Positions 22,567 through 34,592 of a stretch of DNA of 64,000 nucleotides are shown here, piece after piece; position 1 is the stretch's first letter, and each line of letters starts with the position of its first letter. Under the pieces are notes generated by a model. That model searched no databases and was not told where the DNA came from. It saw nothing but the letters and a program-made list of their open reading frames with translations. Origin of the DNA: Leptodactylus fallax (Eukaryota; Chordata; Amphibia; Anura; Leptodactylidae); the NCBI GenBank assembly GCA_947044405.1, contig CAMRHE010000054.1, positions 1,736,001-1,800,000 of the forward strand, given 5' to 3'. Made by a program: the position numbers and the translations under genes.

Positions 22567-22769
22567 CTATTAGGAACCCTTCTGGCTGGAGAGGGGTTTC
22601 TGCCGTGCAATTTATGGGACGATACCCAATTTCTTTAGATATACAGCTCCATTTACTGTATATTGTAAATTAAAAAGGGGAATATTTGGAGATCTACATC
22701 TACCTAAAATTATTTTCTTCATAAATATTTAGTACCTGTAAATATTATGTTATTTAACTTTACAATATA

Positions 22770-23035
22770 CGTGGGTGAAGCAAAAATGATCTGCACTACC
22801 TGTCTGCTAAATTAATATTATTCAATTTTCAGAAAAGACAAATATATAATTTTTCAATATAATCTCCCTGCTTCTCTATACACTTTGTCCATCTGTCAAC
22901 AACACTCATCTATCCAATGAAATCAGTTCACATGCACACTCACTGTTCTCATCAGTCACGGATGTGGACAGCTTCGGACTCCTTCTTCATGGCTGACACT
23001 TGAGCAACCTTCCTTTAACTTCTCTATCTATTCAG
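22770..23035 (-). pseudogene. Mariner-like element end with transposase C-terminal remnant
   Basis: The left edge CGTGGGTGAAGCAAAAATG follows TA at 22768-22769, as expected for a mariner-type end. On the minus strand, VDRWTKCIEKQGDYIEK (about 22858-22908) resembles the conserved C-terminus of mariner transposases. Upstream coding sequence is decayed and the other end was not found. The assignment rests mainly on this short motif. Confidence 0.5.
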
Positions 23036-23367
23036 ACACACTTCTTTGCAACAATATACTGTGCATAAAGTCTTTAATAAATATCAGTACCAGACAGACC
23101 CTCAAACCACTGCACGCTGCTCTTCTTTCATGCATATCACAAGTGAGGCAGCCATATTTTCTCACACCACAGCCACTGAACTGACATAACACATTCAAAC
23201 CTGCTACTCCATACACAATAACATTCAGAGAGAGGCAGCAACAGCTCTCAATACATACAGAATCAAGGGGAAGAATAAAAAAAATGCAGGATTTCACAGA
23301 AATTAGATAAAATGTGTTAATAAAGTATATTACAAAATGTATTAACAACACAAATACTGCCATAAAA
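23036..23367. other. Unannotated stretch
   Basis: No recognisable element. A minus-strand open frame spans 23028-23399 (123 codons, hydrophobic) but has no family motif and lies between repeats. Confidence 0.3.
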
Positions 23368-23547
23368 TGCTTCTTTAATGAAATATGAGAATTAATCAAA
23401 AATTATCCACATTCCAGTTATAATAAAGCATAACTAAACTTTTGGACATCTTTTGACTTGAAAAGTTGTCCAAAAGTTTATTTATGCTTTATTATAACTG
23501 GAGTGTGGATAATTTTTGATTATTTCTCATATTTCATTAAAGAAGCA
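23368..23547. repeat. Fold-back palindrome, about 80-bp arms
   Basis: TGCTTCTTTAATGAAATATG begins the left arm and its complement ends the right arm. In between, ATTATCCACA(T/C)TCCAGTTA and complement pair, as do ACTTTTGGACATCTTTT and complement. There are only a few mismatches and a loop of a few bases near 23455. Confidence 0.85.
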
Positions 23548-23866
23548 CTCCAATTATTTTTAATGCATTTATTTACCTAATATATAGTTCAGACAGTATT
23601 ACCTTATGTAGTTATTCATTTCTATCTGAATCCTTCTTTTCAGTAAGGTCATGTGACTCTCACACTGTACATTCTTGCCCAAGTGATTCTGTGATGAGGC
23701 ATCATGGGATTGGTAGCAGAGCAAAGAGAAATATAAAAGCCAAGCTGAGAAGAGGCTGAACTGCAGTGATATAAGTGCACTAATATGACATAAGCCTGTA
23801 CAGTGGCTGACAATCAGGTGATGGTGCAAGGATGGAAAAAAAGTGTTTTTGGTGGAGTGCTTCTTA
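23541..23866. mobile_element. Probable MITE with AAGAAGCACTCCA ends
   Basis: AGAAGCACTCCAATTATTT on the left and the complement AAGAAGCACTCCACCAAAAA on the right share a 13-bp inverted end. Its left end overlaps the right arm of the fold-back, which has the same GCTTCTT motif. Non-coding. No duplication was assigned. Confidence 0.5.
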
Positions 23867-24642
23867 GAGGTAATGTGATATCTTTATCATCCTCCAGTAT
23901 CCTGTTGTTTTTCAATTCCCTGACTGTTCAGAAACCTCTTAAAACATTGCAATGCCTCCAGATGATAAATAGTAGGATAAATTCACACAGCGGAAAGGAA
24001 GAGGAATTTGAGGCAGACTTTGAAATTCACCTGAGTTATCAGATTTCACCCACCCATTTAGATCAATGGGCCTAATAAGTGGAACCTAGTTGGATCAGCC
24101 ATGGAGTACATGGCAAGATTGAGCAGGAAGCTTATTTTTTCAGTGTCCTGTTTCAATCTCCATTTAAAACAATGGGAGACAAACAGGGCCGGCGTTAGGG
24201 GGGCAAACTGGGCAATTGCCCAGGGCCCCATCCCCAAAGGGGCCCCCGGGATCCGGAACCTGATGACTCCGGATCCCGGAGTCAGGCCCGGCCAAATCAA
24301 TAACAGAAAGGGACCGCAGGGCCCCTTTCCGAGGTGAGTAAAAATAACAAACATTTTTACTCACCTGTCCTTGGCGTCCAACGTCATCTTCTGGCGTTCC
24401 GGACATCACTGCTGAGGCGCTGAGGCCTGGCCTCAGCGGTCACGTGGGGCATGCCTCACGTAATCGCTGAGGCCCAATCACAGGCCTCAGAGGTGACGTC
24501 CACAACGTGTGACGTCAGCCGCAGAGAAGAAGAAGCGGTCACCGGCGGGGATAGCGGAGCAGCGCAAGGAGGCCCAGGAGAGGTAAGACAAGATGAGTAT
24601 AACTGTTTGTTATTTTACCTTACTTACCCCGGGCCTTCGATT

Positions 24643-24680
24643 ATTATACTCTGGGGTCTGAAGAGACCCCAGAATATAAT
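24643..24680. repeat. Hairpin core, 17-bp arms
   Basis: ATTATACTCTGGGGTCT, loop GAAG, then AGACCCCAGAATATAAT (one mismatch). It has the same core as in the CAGGGGCGTAA family and likewise stands just before a minisatellite. Confidence 0.9.
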
Positions 24681-24689
24681 ATAATATAA

Positions 24690-25978
24690 TAGCACTGTAG
24701 GGTCCCTGTGGAGCATTATACTGGGGGCTCCCTCTGGATAGCATATTATACTGTGTGGGGCCACTGTGGAGCATTATACTGGGGAAGGGGCCCTCTGGAG
24801 AGCATGTTATATTCTGTGGGGCCACTTTGGAGCATTATGCTCTCCAGAGGGGCCCCCCAGTATAATGCTCCAAAGTGGCCCCACAGAATATAACATGCTC
24901 TTCAGAGCCCCCCCCCCACTTTATAATACTCCATAGAAGCTCCGCAGAATATAACATGTTCTCCAGAGGGCCCCCTCCCCAGTATAATGCTCCACAGTGG
25001 CCCCACACAGTATAATATGCTCTCCAGAGCCCCCCCAGTATAATGCTCCATGGTGGCCCCACACAGTATAATATGCTCTACAGAGGGGCCCCCCAGTATA
25101 TTATATTGTGCGGGGCCACCGTGGAGCATTATACTGGGGGGGCTCTGGAGAGCATATTATACTGTTTTGGGCCACTGTAGAGCATTATACTGGGGGGGGC
25201 TCTGGAGAGCATATTATACTGTTTTGGGCCACTGTGGAGTATTATACTAGGGAAACCTCTCTGGGCAGTAAATTATACTGTGTGGAGGCCATTGTGGAGC
25301 ATGTTATACTGAGTGGGGTCACTGTGGAGCATTATTCTGGGGGGGCCATCAGCAGAGCATATTATATTGCGTAGCGCCACTGTGGGGCATTATTCGGGGG
25401 GACTAATGAGCATTATACTAGGGGGCCCTCTGGAGAGCATATTATACTGCGTGGGGCCTACTGTGGAACATTATACTGGGGGGACGCTCTGGGGAGCATA
25501 ATATATTGCGTGGGGCCATTGTGGAGCAAAATACTGGAGGGGGCACTGTGGAGCATTATACTAGCAGGGGCCCTCTGGGGAGCATATTATACTATGGGCC
25601 ACTGTGGAGCTTTATACTGGGGGAATGGACAGTGTGGGGAGCCTGTTATACTGTTTGGGGCCACCGTGGAGTGTATTATATTGTGTGGGGCTTTTCGGGA
25701 GCATATTATACTCTGTGGGGCCATTGTAGAGCATTATACTGGGGGGGACTGTGGGGAACATATTATACTGTGGGGGACCACTGTGGAGCATTATACTGGT
25801 GGAACCCCTCTGGGGCGTATATTATACTGTGTGGAGGTCATTATGGAGCATGTTATACTGTGTTAGGCCACTGTGGAGCATTATACTGGGGGGGCATTGT
25901 GGGGTGCATATTATACTGTATGGAGCATATTATATTGTGTGGGGCTGCTGGGGAACATATTGTACTGTCTGGGGCCAC
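24690..25978. repeat. Minisatellite with internal inversion
   Basis: The basic unit of about 29 bp reads GGGCCACTGTGGAGCATTAT-ACTG and often occurs as a roughly 58-bp pair with GGGGGGCCCTCTGGAGAGCA. From about 24840 to 25100 the units run in the opposite direction, then switch back. At the first switch a perfect 39-bp inverted repeat (24799-24837 and 24863-24901) flanks a 25-bp spacer. Long open frames through it merely translate the repeat. Confidence 0.9.
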
Positions 25979-27531
25979 TTTTGAGAATGACACAAATATT
26001 ATATTTTCACATGATCTGCTGCCCTCTGGTTTTTATGTGTGTTTGTCAGATGTTTTTATCACATACAGAAATATAATTGCATTCATATTATGAGTAACAG
26101 AAGCTTATATTGACAGTTAGAATGAGTTAATGCAGCAAGTCAATATTTGCAGTGTTGACCCTTCTTCTTCAGGACCTCTGCAATTCTCCCTGGCATGCTC
26201 TCAATCAACTTCTGGACCAAATCCTGACTGATAGCAGTCCATTCTTGCAGAATCAATGCTTTAATTTTGTCTGAATTTGTTGGTTTTTGTTTGTCCACCC
26301 GTCTCTTGATGATTGACCACAAGTTCTCAATGGGATTAAGATCTGGGGAGTTTCCAGGCCATGGACCCAAAATCTCTATGTTTTGTTCCCTGAGCCATTT
26401 AGTTATCACCTTTGCTTTATGGCAAGGTGCTCCATCATGCTGGAAAAGGCATTGTTGAGCGCCAAACTGCTCTTGGACAGTTGGGAGAAGTTGCTCTTGG
26501 AGGACATTCTGGTACCATTCTTTATTCATGGCTGTGTTTTTAGGCAAGACTGTGAGAGAGCCGATTCCCTTGGCTGAGAAGCAACCCCACACATGAATGG
26601 TTTCAGGATGCTTTACAGTTGGCATGAGACAAGACTGGTGGTAGCGCTCACCTCTTCTTCTCCGAATAAGCTGTTTTCCAGATGTTCCAAACAATCGAAA
26701 AGGGGATTCATCAGAGAAAATGACTTTACCCCAGTCCTCAGCAGTCCACTCCCTGTACCTTTTGCAGAATATCAGTCTGTCCCTGATGTTTTTTCTGGAG
26801 AGAAGTGTTTTCTTTGCTGCCCTCCTTGAGACCAGGCCTTGCTCCAAGAGTCTCCGCCTCACAGTGCGTGCAGATGCACTCACACCTGCCTGCTGCCATT
26901 CTTCAGCAAGCTCTGCACTGCTGGTAGCCCGATCCCACAGCTGAAACACTTTTAAGAGACGGTCCTGCCGCTTGCTGGTCTTTCTTGGGCGCCCTGGAGC
27001 CTTTTTGGCACCAATGGAACCTCTCTCCTTGAAGTTCTTGATGATGCGATAGATTGTTGACTGAGGTGCAATCTTTCTAGCTGCAATACTCTTCCCAGTT
27101 AGGCCATTTTTGTGCAGTGCAATGATGACTGCACGTGTTTCTTTAGAGATAACCATGGTTAACAGAAGAGAAACAATGATGGCAAGCACCAGCCTCCTTT
27201 TAAAGTGTCCAGTGGTGTCATTCTTACTTAATCATGACAGATTGATCTCCAGCCCTGTCCTCATCAACACCCACACCTGTGTTAATGGAGCAATCACTGA
27301 AACGATGTTAGGTGGTCCTTTTAAGGCAGGGCTGCAATGATGTTGAAATGTGTTTTGGGGGATAAAGTTCATTTTCTAGGCAAATATTGACTTTGCAAGT
27401 AATTGCTGTTAAGCTGATCACTCTTTATAACATTCTGGAGTATATGCAAATTGCCATTAGAAAAACTGAAGCAGTAGACTTTGTAAAAATTAATATTTGT
27501 ATCATTCTCAAAACTTTTGGCCATCACTGTA
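25979..27531 (-). mobile_element. Tc1-like transposon with intact transposase frame
   Basis: The right end is complete: the complement begins CAGTGATGGCCAAAAGTTTT and is flanked by TA (27532-27533 position is shared with the following CTGG, so one TA is seen). The left end starts at TTTTGAGAATGACACAAATA, so the first roughly 18 bp are missing and replaced by minisatellite sequence. The inverted repeats are over 100 bp and share GTCAATATTTGC at their inner ends. It was inserted into the minisatellite of the 4.1-kb hAT-like element. Confidence 0.85.
26140..27156 (-). CDS. Tc1-like transposase, uninterrupted (338 aa)
   Basis: A cut-and-paste transposase acting in the nucleus on its own inverted repeats. 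The frame could start 11 codons earlier, but MVISKETRAVIIALHKNG is the natural N-terminus. In the longer frame's numbering I see a helix-turn-helix (residues 16-60), a GRPRK linker (66-70), a second helix-turn-helix (ARTVRRRLLEQGL), the first Asp at 160 (VIFSDESPFRLFG), the second Asp at 252 (LFQHDGAPCHKA) and Glu at 288 ([14 protein letters not shown]). There are 35 residues between second Asp and Glu, one more than the usual DD34E, caused by GPWPGNSP. It ends normally (KKKGQHCKY). No stop or frameshift was seen. Whether it is active is unknown. Confidence 0.9.
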   Translation of the reverse strand: MVISKETRAVIIALHKNGLTGKSIAARKIAPQSTIYRIIKNFKERGSIGAKKAPGRPRKTSKRQDRLLKVFQLWDRATSSAELAEEWQQAGVSASARTVRRRLLEQGLVSRRAAKKTLLSRKNIRDRLIFCKRYREWTAEDWGKVIFSDESPFRLFGTSGKQLIRRRRGERYHQSCLMPTVKHPETIHVWGCFSAKGIGSLTVLPKNTAMNKEWYQNVLQEQLLPTVQEQFGAQQCLFQHDGAPCHKAKVITKWLREQNIEILGPWPGNSPDLNPIENLWSIIKRRVDKQKPTNSDKIKALILQEWTAISQDLVQKLIESMPGRIAEVLKKKGQHCKY

Positions 27532-27669
27532 CTGGTAACATACTCAGTAACACCAGATAGTCAGCACATATGTAAGACATCAGTGAAGGAGCCGTGGTGA
27601 AGGCTATTAGCAGGAAGCTGTTGGGTGGGTCCCAGAACAAGTTCCTCTGGTGGGCCTAAGCCCTTCAGT

Positions 27670-28110
27670 CCGACACTGTATAATGGAGAACTATTATATA
27701 TAAGGGTGGGTTACTATATATAATTGGGAAACTTAAGTATAAGGGGGCTATTATAAGGGGGGAACTATTATTTATAAGATGGGCTATTATTTATAAGGGG
27801 GGAACTATTATATATAAGGCATCCATTATAAGGGGGAGCTATTATTTATAAGAGGGGAACTATTTATAAGGGGGGTGTAATTGTTAAATGGGCTTATTTA
27901 TAAAGGGGGCTATTAGTGATAATGAGGACTATTATTTATGAGGGGGCTATTATTTATAAGGGAGCAGTATTATTTTTACGGGGTGTCTGTTACTGATAAG
28001 AGGGATATTACTGATACAGGGCACTATTTATCATTTATAAGGGAGCTATTACTGATAAAGGTGTAATATTATTTATAAGCGGGCTATTATTTATAAGGAG
28101 GCGCTATAAT
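27670..28110. repeat. TTATAAGGGGGCTATTA minisatellite
   Basis: Variable tandem copies, about 17-28 bp, of ATTATTTATAAGGGGGCTA. It is unrelated in sequence to the first array of the same host element. Many indels suggest slippage. Non-coding. Confidence 0.85.
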
Positions 28111-28336
28111 AACTGATGACTGGGTGCAAAAATCTATTAGGCTGTACAGAGTTGCTCTTTTGAATTGTGCGTGGTAAAATGGGGTTTGTTATTACTTTTT
28201 TGTTGGCAGAAAGGAGGCGTTATTATAGGGGTTGTCACTGGAAGACGATGGTGTTGTTTGCATATCAGCATTTGGGGCCCCGCTTTTAATTTTTGCCCAG
28301 GGCCCCACTTTGTCTAAAACCGGCCCTGGAGACAAA

Positions 28337-30568
28337 TTTACCTCAATATCAGCACCAACTTCTGCTGCATGAACATGCCTTCAGTATCTTACTCAGTGAT
28401 TCACTGAAATTGTATGAGATGGAGACGAGAGAGAGAGAGCAATTCCAAGCGATTCCAAGAAGAACTTGTGACCTCAAGCTTCTCTACTACATCTACAGCT
28501 GCATAAGGAAACAATTTTTTTTATATCAGTAGATACACTTTTAATTTCAGTAGATATATGAAAAATAGAAAGACTAAAAAACAAGGTAAAAAATAAAGGA
28601 ATGAAAGAAAAAACTCTTATTATTTTTATTAGTAGTATTATAAAGTTATCCATTCTCTTCATGCTATTTTTGCTTTATTCTATATATTTTTTCTTGCAAA
28701 CGTATGTTTCTTGGAAACTTTTAAAAATGTAACCATGTAGGATATGTTTATTACTGAGCAGTGATCTTGGAGAATTTTTCATCTGGAAACCCTTTAGATT
28801 GATCTTATAGATTTGCATAGTCCATGTGATTATGGTTGTCACAGATATTCAACAACTTCATTTCGATTATGATGTTATTGGTCGTCCTGATTGCCAAAAT
28901 ACTCACATTGATTTTATGCCACCATATTGGCTCAAGTTGAAAATGACTGTTGTAGATTGAATTATAATTTCCTACATTGCATAACTACATAAGGGAGTCT
29001 CAGTTACATTAGCATTCTAATACCGCAATCATTTTCTGTTTTGAACATAAGAATCTTTGAATTACTCTCCTGGATCAGAAAACATCTCGCCTAATTCTAT
29101 TCATATTTCTGAATTGATTAACTTCCCATATGACTGCAAAAAAAGTAAATGATTTTTACGCTTAAGCACTGGTAATGTTCTAAGTGTGCCACTTGCATTA
29201 ATGTGCCCACATATTGGAAATTGTTAAGAACAATATTGGCGTCATATGAATAATAAAAATGAATAATGAAGTAGAAAAGAGAACGTAAACAATGAAAAGC
29301 TTTTTATAAGCTTGAAAGCTGTTCATACTACAGGCAAGTAAAGTGCCCAGCTTTCAATAAATCATCACAGCTTCGCTGCAGCATTTGTTATGTTCTATGG
29401 TATTTTATTGCTTGCGTGAGTCAAGCGCAGCCTATGAATCATGGGCTTAGAGAATTAATTAACAGCCCTATGTTTTTCATAAAGTTGTGTCAATAATTAT
29501 TGGAGATTGTGAGGTGAATTACATATTTGTAAAAATATCTATTAATGATGGCCATAATATAAATGAGGCTATAGACTAAATTGATCATAACAATCATTTG
29601 CTTCATTACTAAAAAGGAACCCTCTACCCCAAACCAAGTGTTCTATCAAGGCAGTCTCTAAACTGTTCTTTTACTTGCTGCTTCTATCTCTTTATATCAC
29701 ATTGCGATTGATGCATGTTAGCAGTGTGACTCTGGTGACATGTTTTTCTACTTGTGTTTATGGACATCTATTTGGTACTTATACAGGTATCAGAAGTTTC
29801 TGTACGATAAAATTGCATGGGCTGTACCATACAGGTTTTATACAGCGAGGATAGAAACTCCTTTCATAGCTACTATTGATGATAAGACAGGCTCTTGAGG
29901 GGAGGATAATTTCACTGTTCTCCCAGAGATGGTGCTGACTCTAGCTGTCCATGTGATGCATTGTTGAGGCATCATGGAATTTATAGCAAAGCAGAGAGGT
30001 ACAGAAATCAGGGGAAATCTAAAAATCAAGATGATGTATGATAAGACAGGAGGCGATAATGCAACAAGTATAGTATGCACAGAAGAATTCTACAGCGTTA
30101 TACACAATGAGGCTGTGGGTATACTTTTGTAAATTTGTTTTTCCACTGAAGTTATTTAAAATTAGTACGTTTTGGCTATATTGAATCAGTATTGATTTGT
30201 AAAACATGTCATGTTTAAAGTGTAGCTGTCATTTCATTTCATTCTTTTAAGAACAAGCCATTATGTCTAAGTGCATAGGGAGTAACACTATTTCTGGTCA
30301 TTATATAACGTGTACTCTGCAGATTTTAGCTGTTTTCCCCTGCATGCTTTACCTGAAGTTTGCAGTTCTCTCTAAGCTGGTGAGTGGAGACTAGCTGCCA
30401 TACATTGCACAGTAAGTGATGAAGTGGTGGAGGTATCACTGTGTAACTGTCTCTCTCTCACTCAGAAATAGCCACAGGTCTATGCAGGATATAAAAAGAG
30501 AAGTAGCTAGGTGACAAAAGTGCTTTGATTGCAATAGAAAGTTTACATATAGCTCCAGCATCAAACAA
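28337..30568. other. Intergenic DNA without recognised gene
   Basis: Just after the hAT-like element, about 28337-28500 resumes the repeat into which it inserted (TTCCAAGCGATTCCAAG region). The remainder is A+T-rich with no domain-bearing frame. 29880-30080 has a weak likeness to 23640-23760 (GAGGCATCATGG). I see no exon-like pattern. Confidence 0.35.
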
Positions 30569-30848
30569 AAGCTGGTTGCACACGACTGTGTGCTAACTGG
30601 TTGCCGTGAATGAACAGTATGGGCGGTGCACGGGGGGGGGGGGGAGCGCGGAAGCAGGGCCGCAAAATTGGACAGGAATAGGACCTGTTCCATATTTTGT
30701 GGCCCAGACTGTCGGCCCGGACATGTGACCGTGTAATTCATGGATGGTCATGTGTACAGGCCCATAGAAATGAATGGGTCAGTATGCTATCGGGACAAAC
30801 CCGGATAGCACACTGACCATTCATACGGTCGTGTGCAAAGGGGCTAAG
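30569..30848. mobile_element. Probable MITE with TTGCACACGAC ends
   Basis: AGCTGGTTGCACACGACTGT on the left and the complement AGCCCCTTTGCACACGACCG on the right form inverted ends. A run of 13 G occurs near 30632. Non-coding. A related remnant (CACACGGCCATTT) is at about 63690. Confidence 0.5.
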
Positions 30849-30993
30849 TCTGTCTTTCTTCTGTTCTCTCCAGCACTTCCCGTTCATCCCTCCCCCCTTG
30901 ATAGATTTTTATAGACTTGTGCAATCTGACATCTGCAAATAGCAGTCATATGTTATGAAGTTTGTTTGTTGCACTTTTCAGTTATAAAATGTA

Positions 30994-32262
30994 CAGTAGG
31001 GAAAAAAAAGTATTTAGCCAGCCACGAATTGTGCAAGCTCTCCCACTTAAAAAGATGAGAGAGGCCTGTAATTGACATCATAGGTAGACCTCAACTATGA
31101 GAGACAAAATGAGAAAACAAATCCAGAAAATCACATTGTCTGATTTTTAAAGAATTTATTTGCAAATTATGGTGGAAAATAAGTATTTGGTCAATAACAA
31201 AAGTTCATCTCAATACTTTGTTATGTATCCTTTGTTGGCAATGACAGAGGTCAAACGTTTTCTGTAAGTCTTCACAAGGTTTGCACACACTGTTGCTGGT
31301 ATGTTGGCCCATTCCTCCATGCAGATCTCCTCTAGAGCAGTGATGTTTTGGGGCTGTCACTGGGCAACATGGACTTTCAACTCCCTCCAAAGGTTTTCTA
31401 TGGGGTTGAGATCTGGAGACTGGCTAGGCCACTCCAGGACCTTGAAATGCTTCTTATGAAGCCACTCCTTCATTGCCCTGGCGGTGTGCTTGGGATCATT
31501 GTCATGCTGAAAGACCCAGCCACGTTTCATCTTCAATGCCCTTGCTGATGGAAGGAGGTTTGCACTCAAAATCTCACGATACATGGCCCCATTCATTCTT
31601 TCATGTACACGGATCAGTTGTTCTGGTCCCTTTGCAGATAAACAGCCCCAAAGCATGATGTTGCCACCCCCATGCTTTACAGTAGGTATGGTGTTCTTTG
31701 GATGCATCTCAGCATTCACTCTTCTCCAAGCACGACGAGTTGTGTTTCTACCAAAGAGTTCTACTTTGGTTTCATCTGACTATATGACATTCTCCCAATA
31801 CTCTTCTGGAACATCCAAATGCTCTCTAGCAAACTTCCGACAGGCCAGGATATGTACTGGCTTAAGCAGGGGGACACGTCTGACACTGCAGGATCTGAGT
31901 CCCTGGCGGCGTAGTGTGTTACTGACAGTAGTCTTTGTTACGTTAGTCCCAGATTTCTGCAGGTCATTCGCTAGGTTCCCCCATGTGGTTCTGGGATTTT
32001 TGCTCACCGTTCTTGTGATCATTTTGACCCCACGGTGTGAGAACACCAAGCTGCTTGCCTATTGCAGATTCAGTCTTCCCAGCCTGGTGCAGGTCTACAA
32101 TTTTGTTTCTTGTGTCCTTCCACAGTTCTTTGGTCTTTACCATAGTGGAGTTTGGAGTGTGACTGTTTGAGGTTGTGGACAGGTGTCTTTTATACTGATA
32201 ACAATTTCAAACAGGTGCCATTACTACAGGTAATGAGTGGAGGACAGAGGAGCCTTTAAAAA
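30994..32262 (-). mobile_element. Tc1-like transposon, family A, right end lost
   Basis: The left inverted repeat starts CAGTAGGGAAAAAAAAGTAT after TA (30992-30993) and continues with CAAATTATGGTGGAAAATAA, the same as in the 15470-16520 copy read in reverse. The right side stops at GAGCCTTTAAA with no inverted repeat, where the next Tc1 begins. Confidence 0.85.
31210..32143 (-). pseudogene. Tc1-like transposase, family A, nearly complete
   Basis: This degenerate copy of the transposase truncated at 15545-16306 keeps its N-terminus: [20 protein letters not shown], then [13 protein letters not shown] frameshift follows near 32045, and the frame continues as TPWG to [19 protein letters not shown]. 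The first Asp motif is [10 protein letters not shown], preceded by a TAG in place of the conserved Trp (about 31788). [16 protein letters not shown] and [20 protein letters not shown] carry the second Asp and Glu. A TGA after KVHVAQ cuts the C-terminus, which otherwise reads on to NKGYITKY. One frameshift and two stops were seen, so it is inactive. Confidence 0.88.
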
Positions 32263-33660
<1,398 letters not shown>

Positions 33661-33689
33661 ACATTGGTTTTTATCAGGTATTACCGCTT

Positions 33690-34592
33690 TTACAAATAAC
33701 ATGTCACTTCTATTCTGACGCCTATAACTTTTTTACTATACTGTTGACAGAGATATGTCAGGCTCTTTATTTGTGTAACAAGTTTTACTTTCTATTGGTA
33801 CCAAAGTTTGGTATGTATGTTTTTTTGATCACTTTTTATTTATTTTTTGGGGACGGCAAAGTGACCAAAATACGTTAATTTGCGCATTGCAGCATATTTT
33901 TTTTTACGAAATTGAACGTATGGGATAAATAACGCTACTTTTGGATAGTAGGGATAAATAACGCTATTTTTGGATATGCACGCAGTGATACCTAACTTGT
34001 TTGTTTATTTTTTTGTTTACATTATGTATTTTTTAAGTATAAAGGTTTTTTTTAACTTTTTATTACAACGTATTTGTTTATCTTTGTGTGTTTTTACTAT
34101 GTGTGTTTTTTTTTTTTTTTTTTTTTTTTACTTTTTACATGTCCTACAAGGGGACTTGAAGCTAGGATCTAAGACCCCCTGTGCAATGCGTTGCAATACA
34201 TAGTATTGCAGAACATTGCACAGTAGTTCCTATGGGAACAATGCATAGGTAGGCAGGAGGCCATGGCCCAGCCTCCTGTCTGCCATGGCAACCCCTCTGA
34301 AATGGTCCAAGGGGTGACAGGGGGCGAACTTGCCCCCTGCCCCCCTGTATGCCGTGGTGGTTATTGATTACGGCATCTAGGGGATCAATCCGCTGAGTTG
34401 TAGTATCTTCTGACTCTGGTGGCTGGTCCCGACCCTCAGCTGTGTAACACAGACAAGAGCAGGAAGTAACCGCCTGCCGCAGGTACAACTTCTGTGCCCG
34501 CAGCATTGCAGTGTCATACTATTACGGCGCTGAACATTAACTATATGCTCAGCACGACATAATAGTACGGCGCAGAGAGGGAAGGGGTTAAG
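33690..34592. repeat. Dispersed anuran-type repeat ending GGGAAGGGGTTAA
   Basis: It contains GATCACTTTTTATTTATTTT, a T run at about 34108-34130, CAAGGGGACTTGAAGCTAGG and a G+C-rich segment, and ends GCAGAGAGGGAAGGGGTTAA. The tail and the GGGACTTGAAG box are shared with the 6812-7685 repeat. The frame at 34162-34506 on the minus strand is a by-product. Confidence 0.55.

Larger units (their letters stand above)
24184..28328. mobile_element. 4.1-kb hAT-like element with perfect 8-bp duplication
   Basis: The left end CAGGGCCGGCGTTAGG and right end, on the complement CAGGGCCGGTTTTAGACA, are flanked by identical GAGACAAA (24176-24183 and 28329-28336). An 8-bp duplication with CAGGG termini indicates the hAT superfamily. 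No hAT transposase is present, so it is non-autonomous. Inside from left: a G+C-rich segment, the 17-bp-arm hairpin at 24643-24680, a minisatellite (24690-25978), a Tc1 copy (25979-27531) and a second, different minisatellite (27670-28110). Confidence 0.85.

Noticed and set aside
23028..23399. 123-codon hydrophobic minus-strand frame, possible membrane protein
   Set aside because: No family motif or supporting context, and it overlaps repeat edges. A+T-rich DNA gives such frames by chance.
24690..25978. Possible CRISPR-like array
   Set aside because: Units are head-to-tail without unique spacers, partly inverted, and lie in a eukaryotic DNA transposon.
25506..26093. 195-codon open frame with AYYTVWGHCGALYWGG-type repeats
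   Set aside because: It simply translates the minisatellite and runs into the Tc1 end. Overlapping frames do the same.
31583..32170. 195-codon plus-strand frame
   Set aside because: Antisense shadow of the family A Tc1 transposase.
34162..34506. 114-codon frame with Gln/Pro-rich text
   Set aside because: Lies inside a dispersed repeat and is not conserved in the related copy near 6.9 kb.
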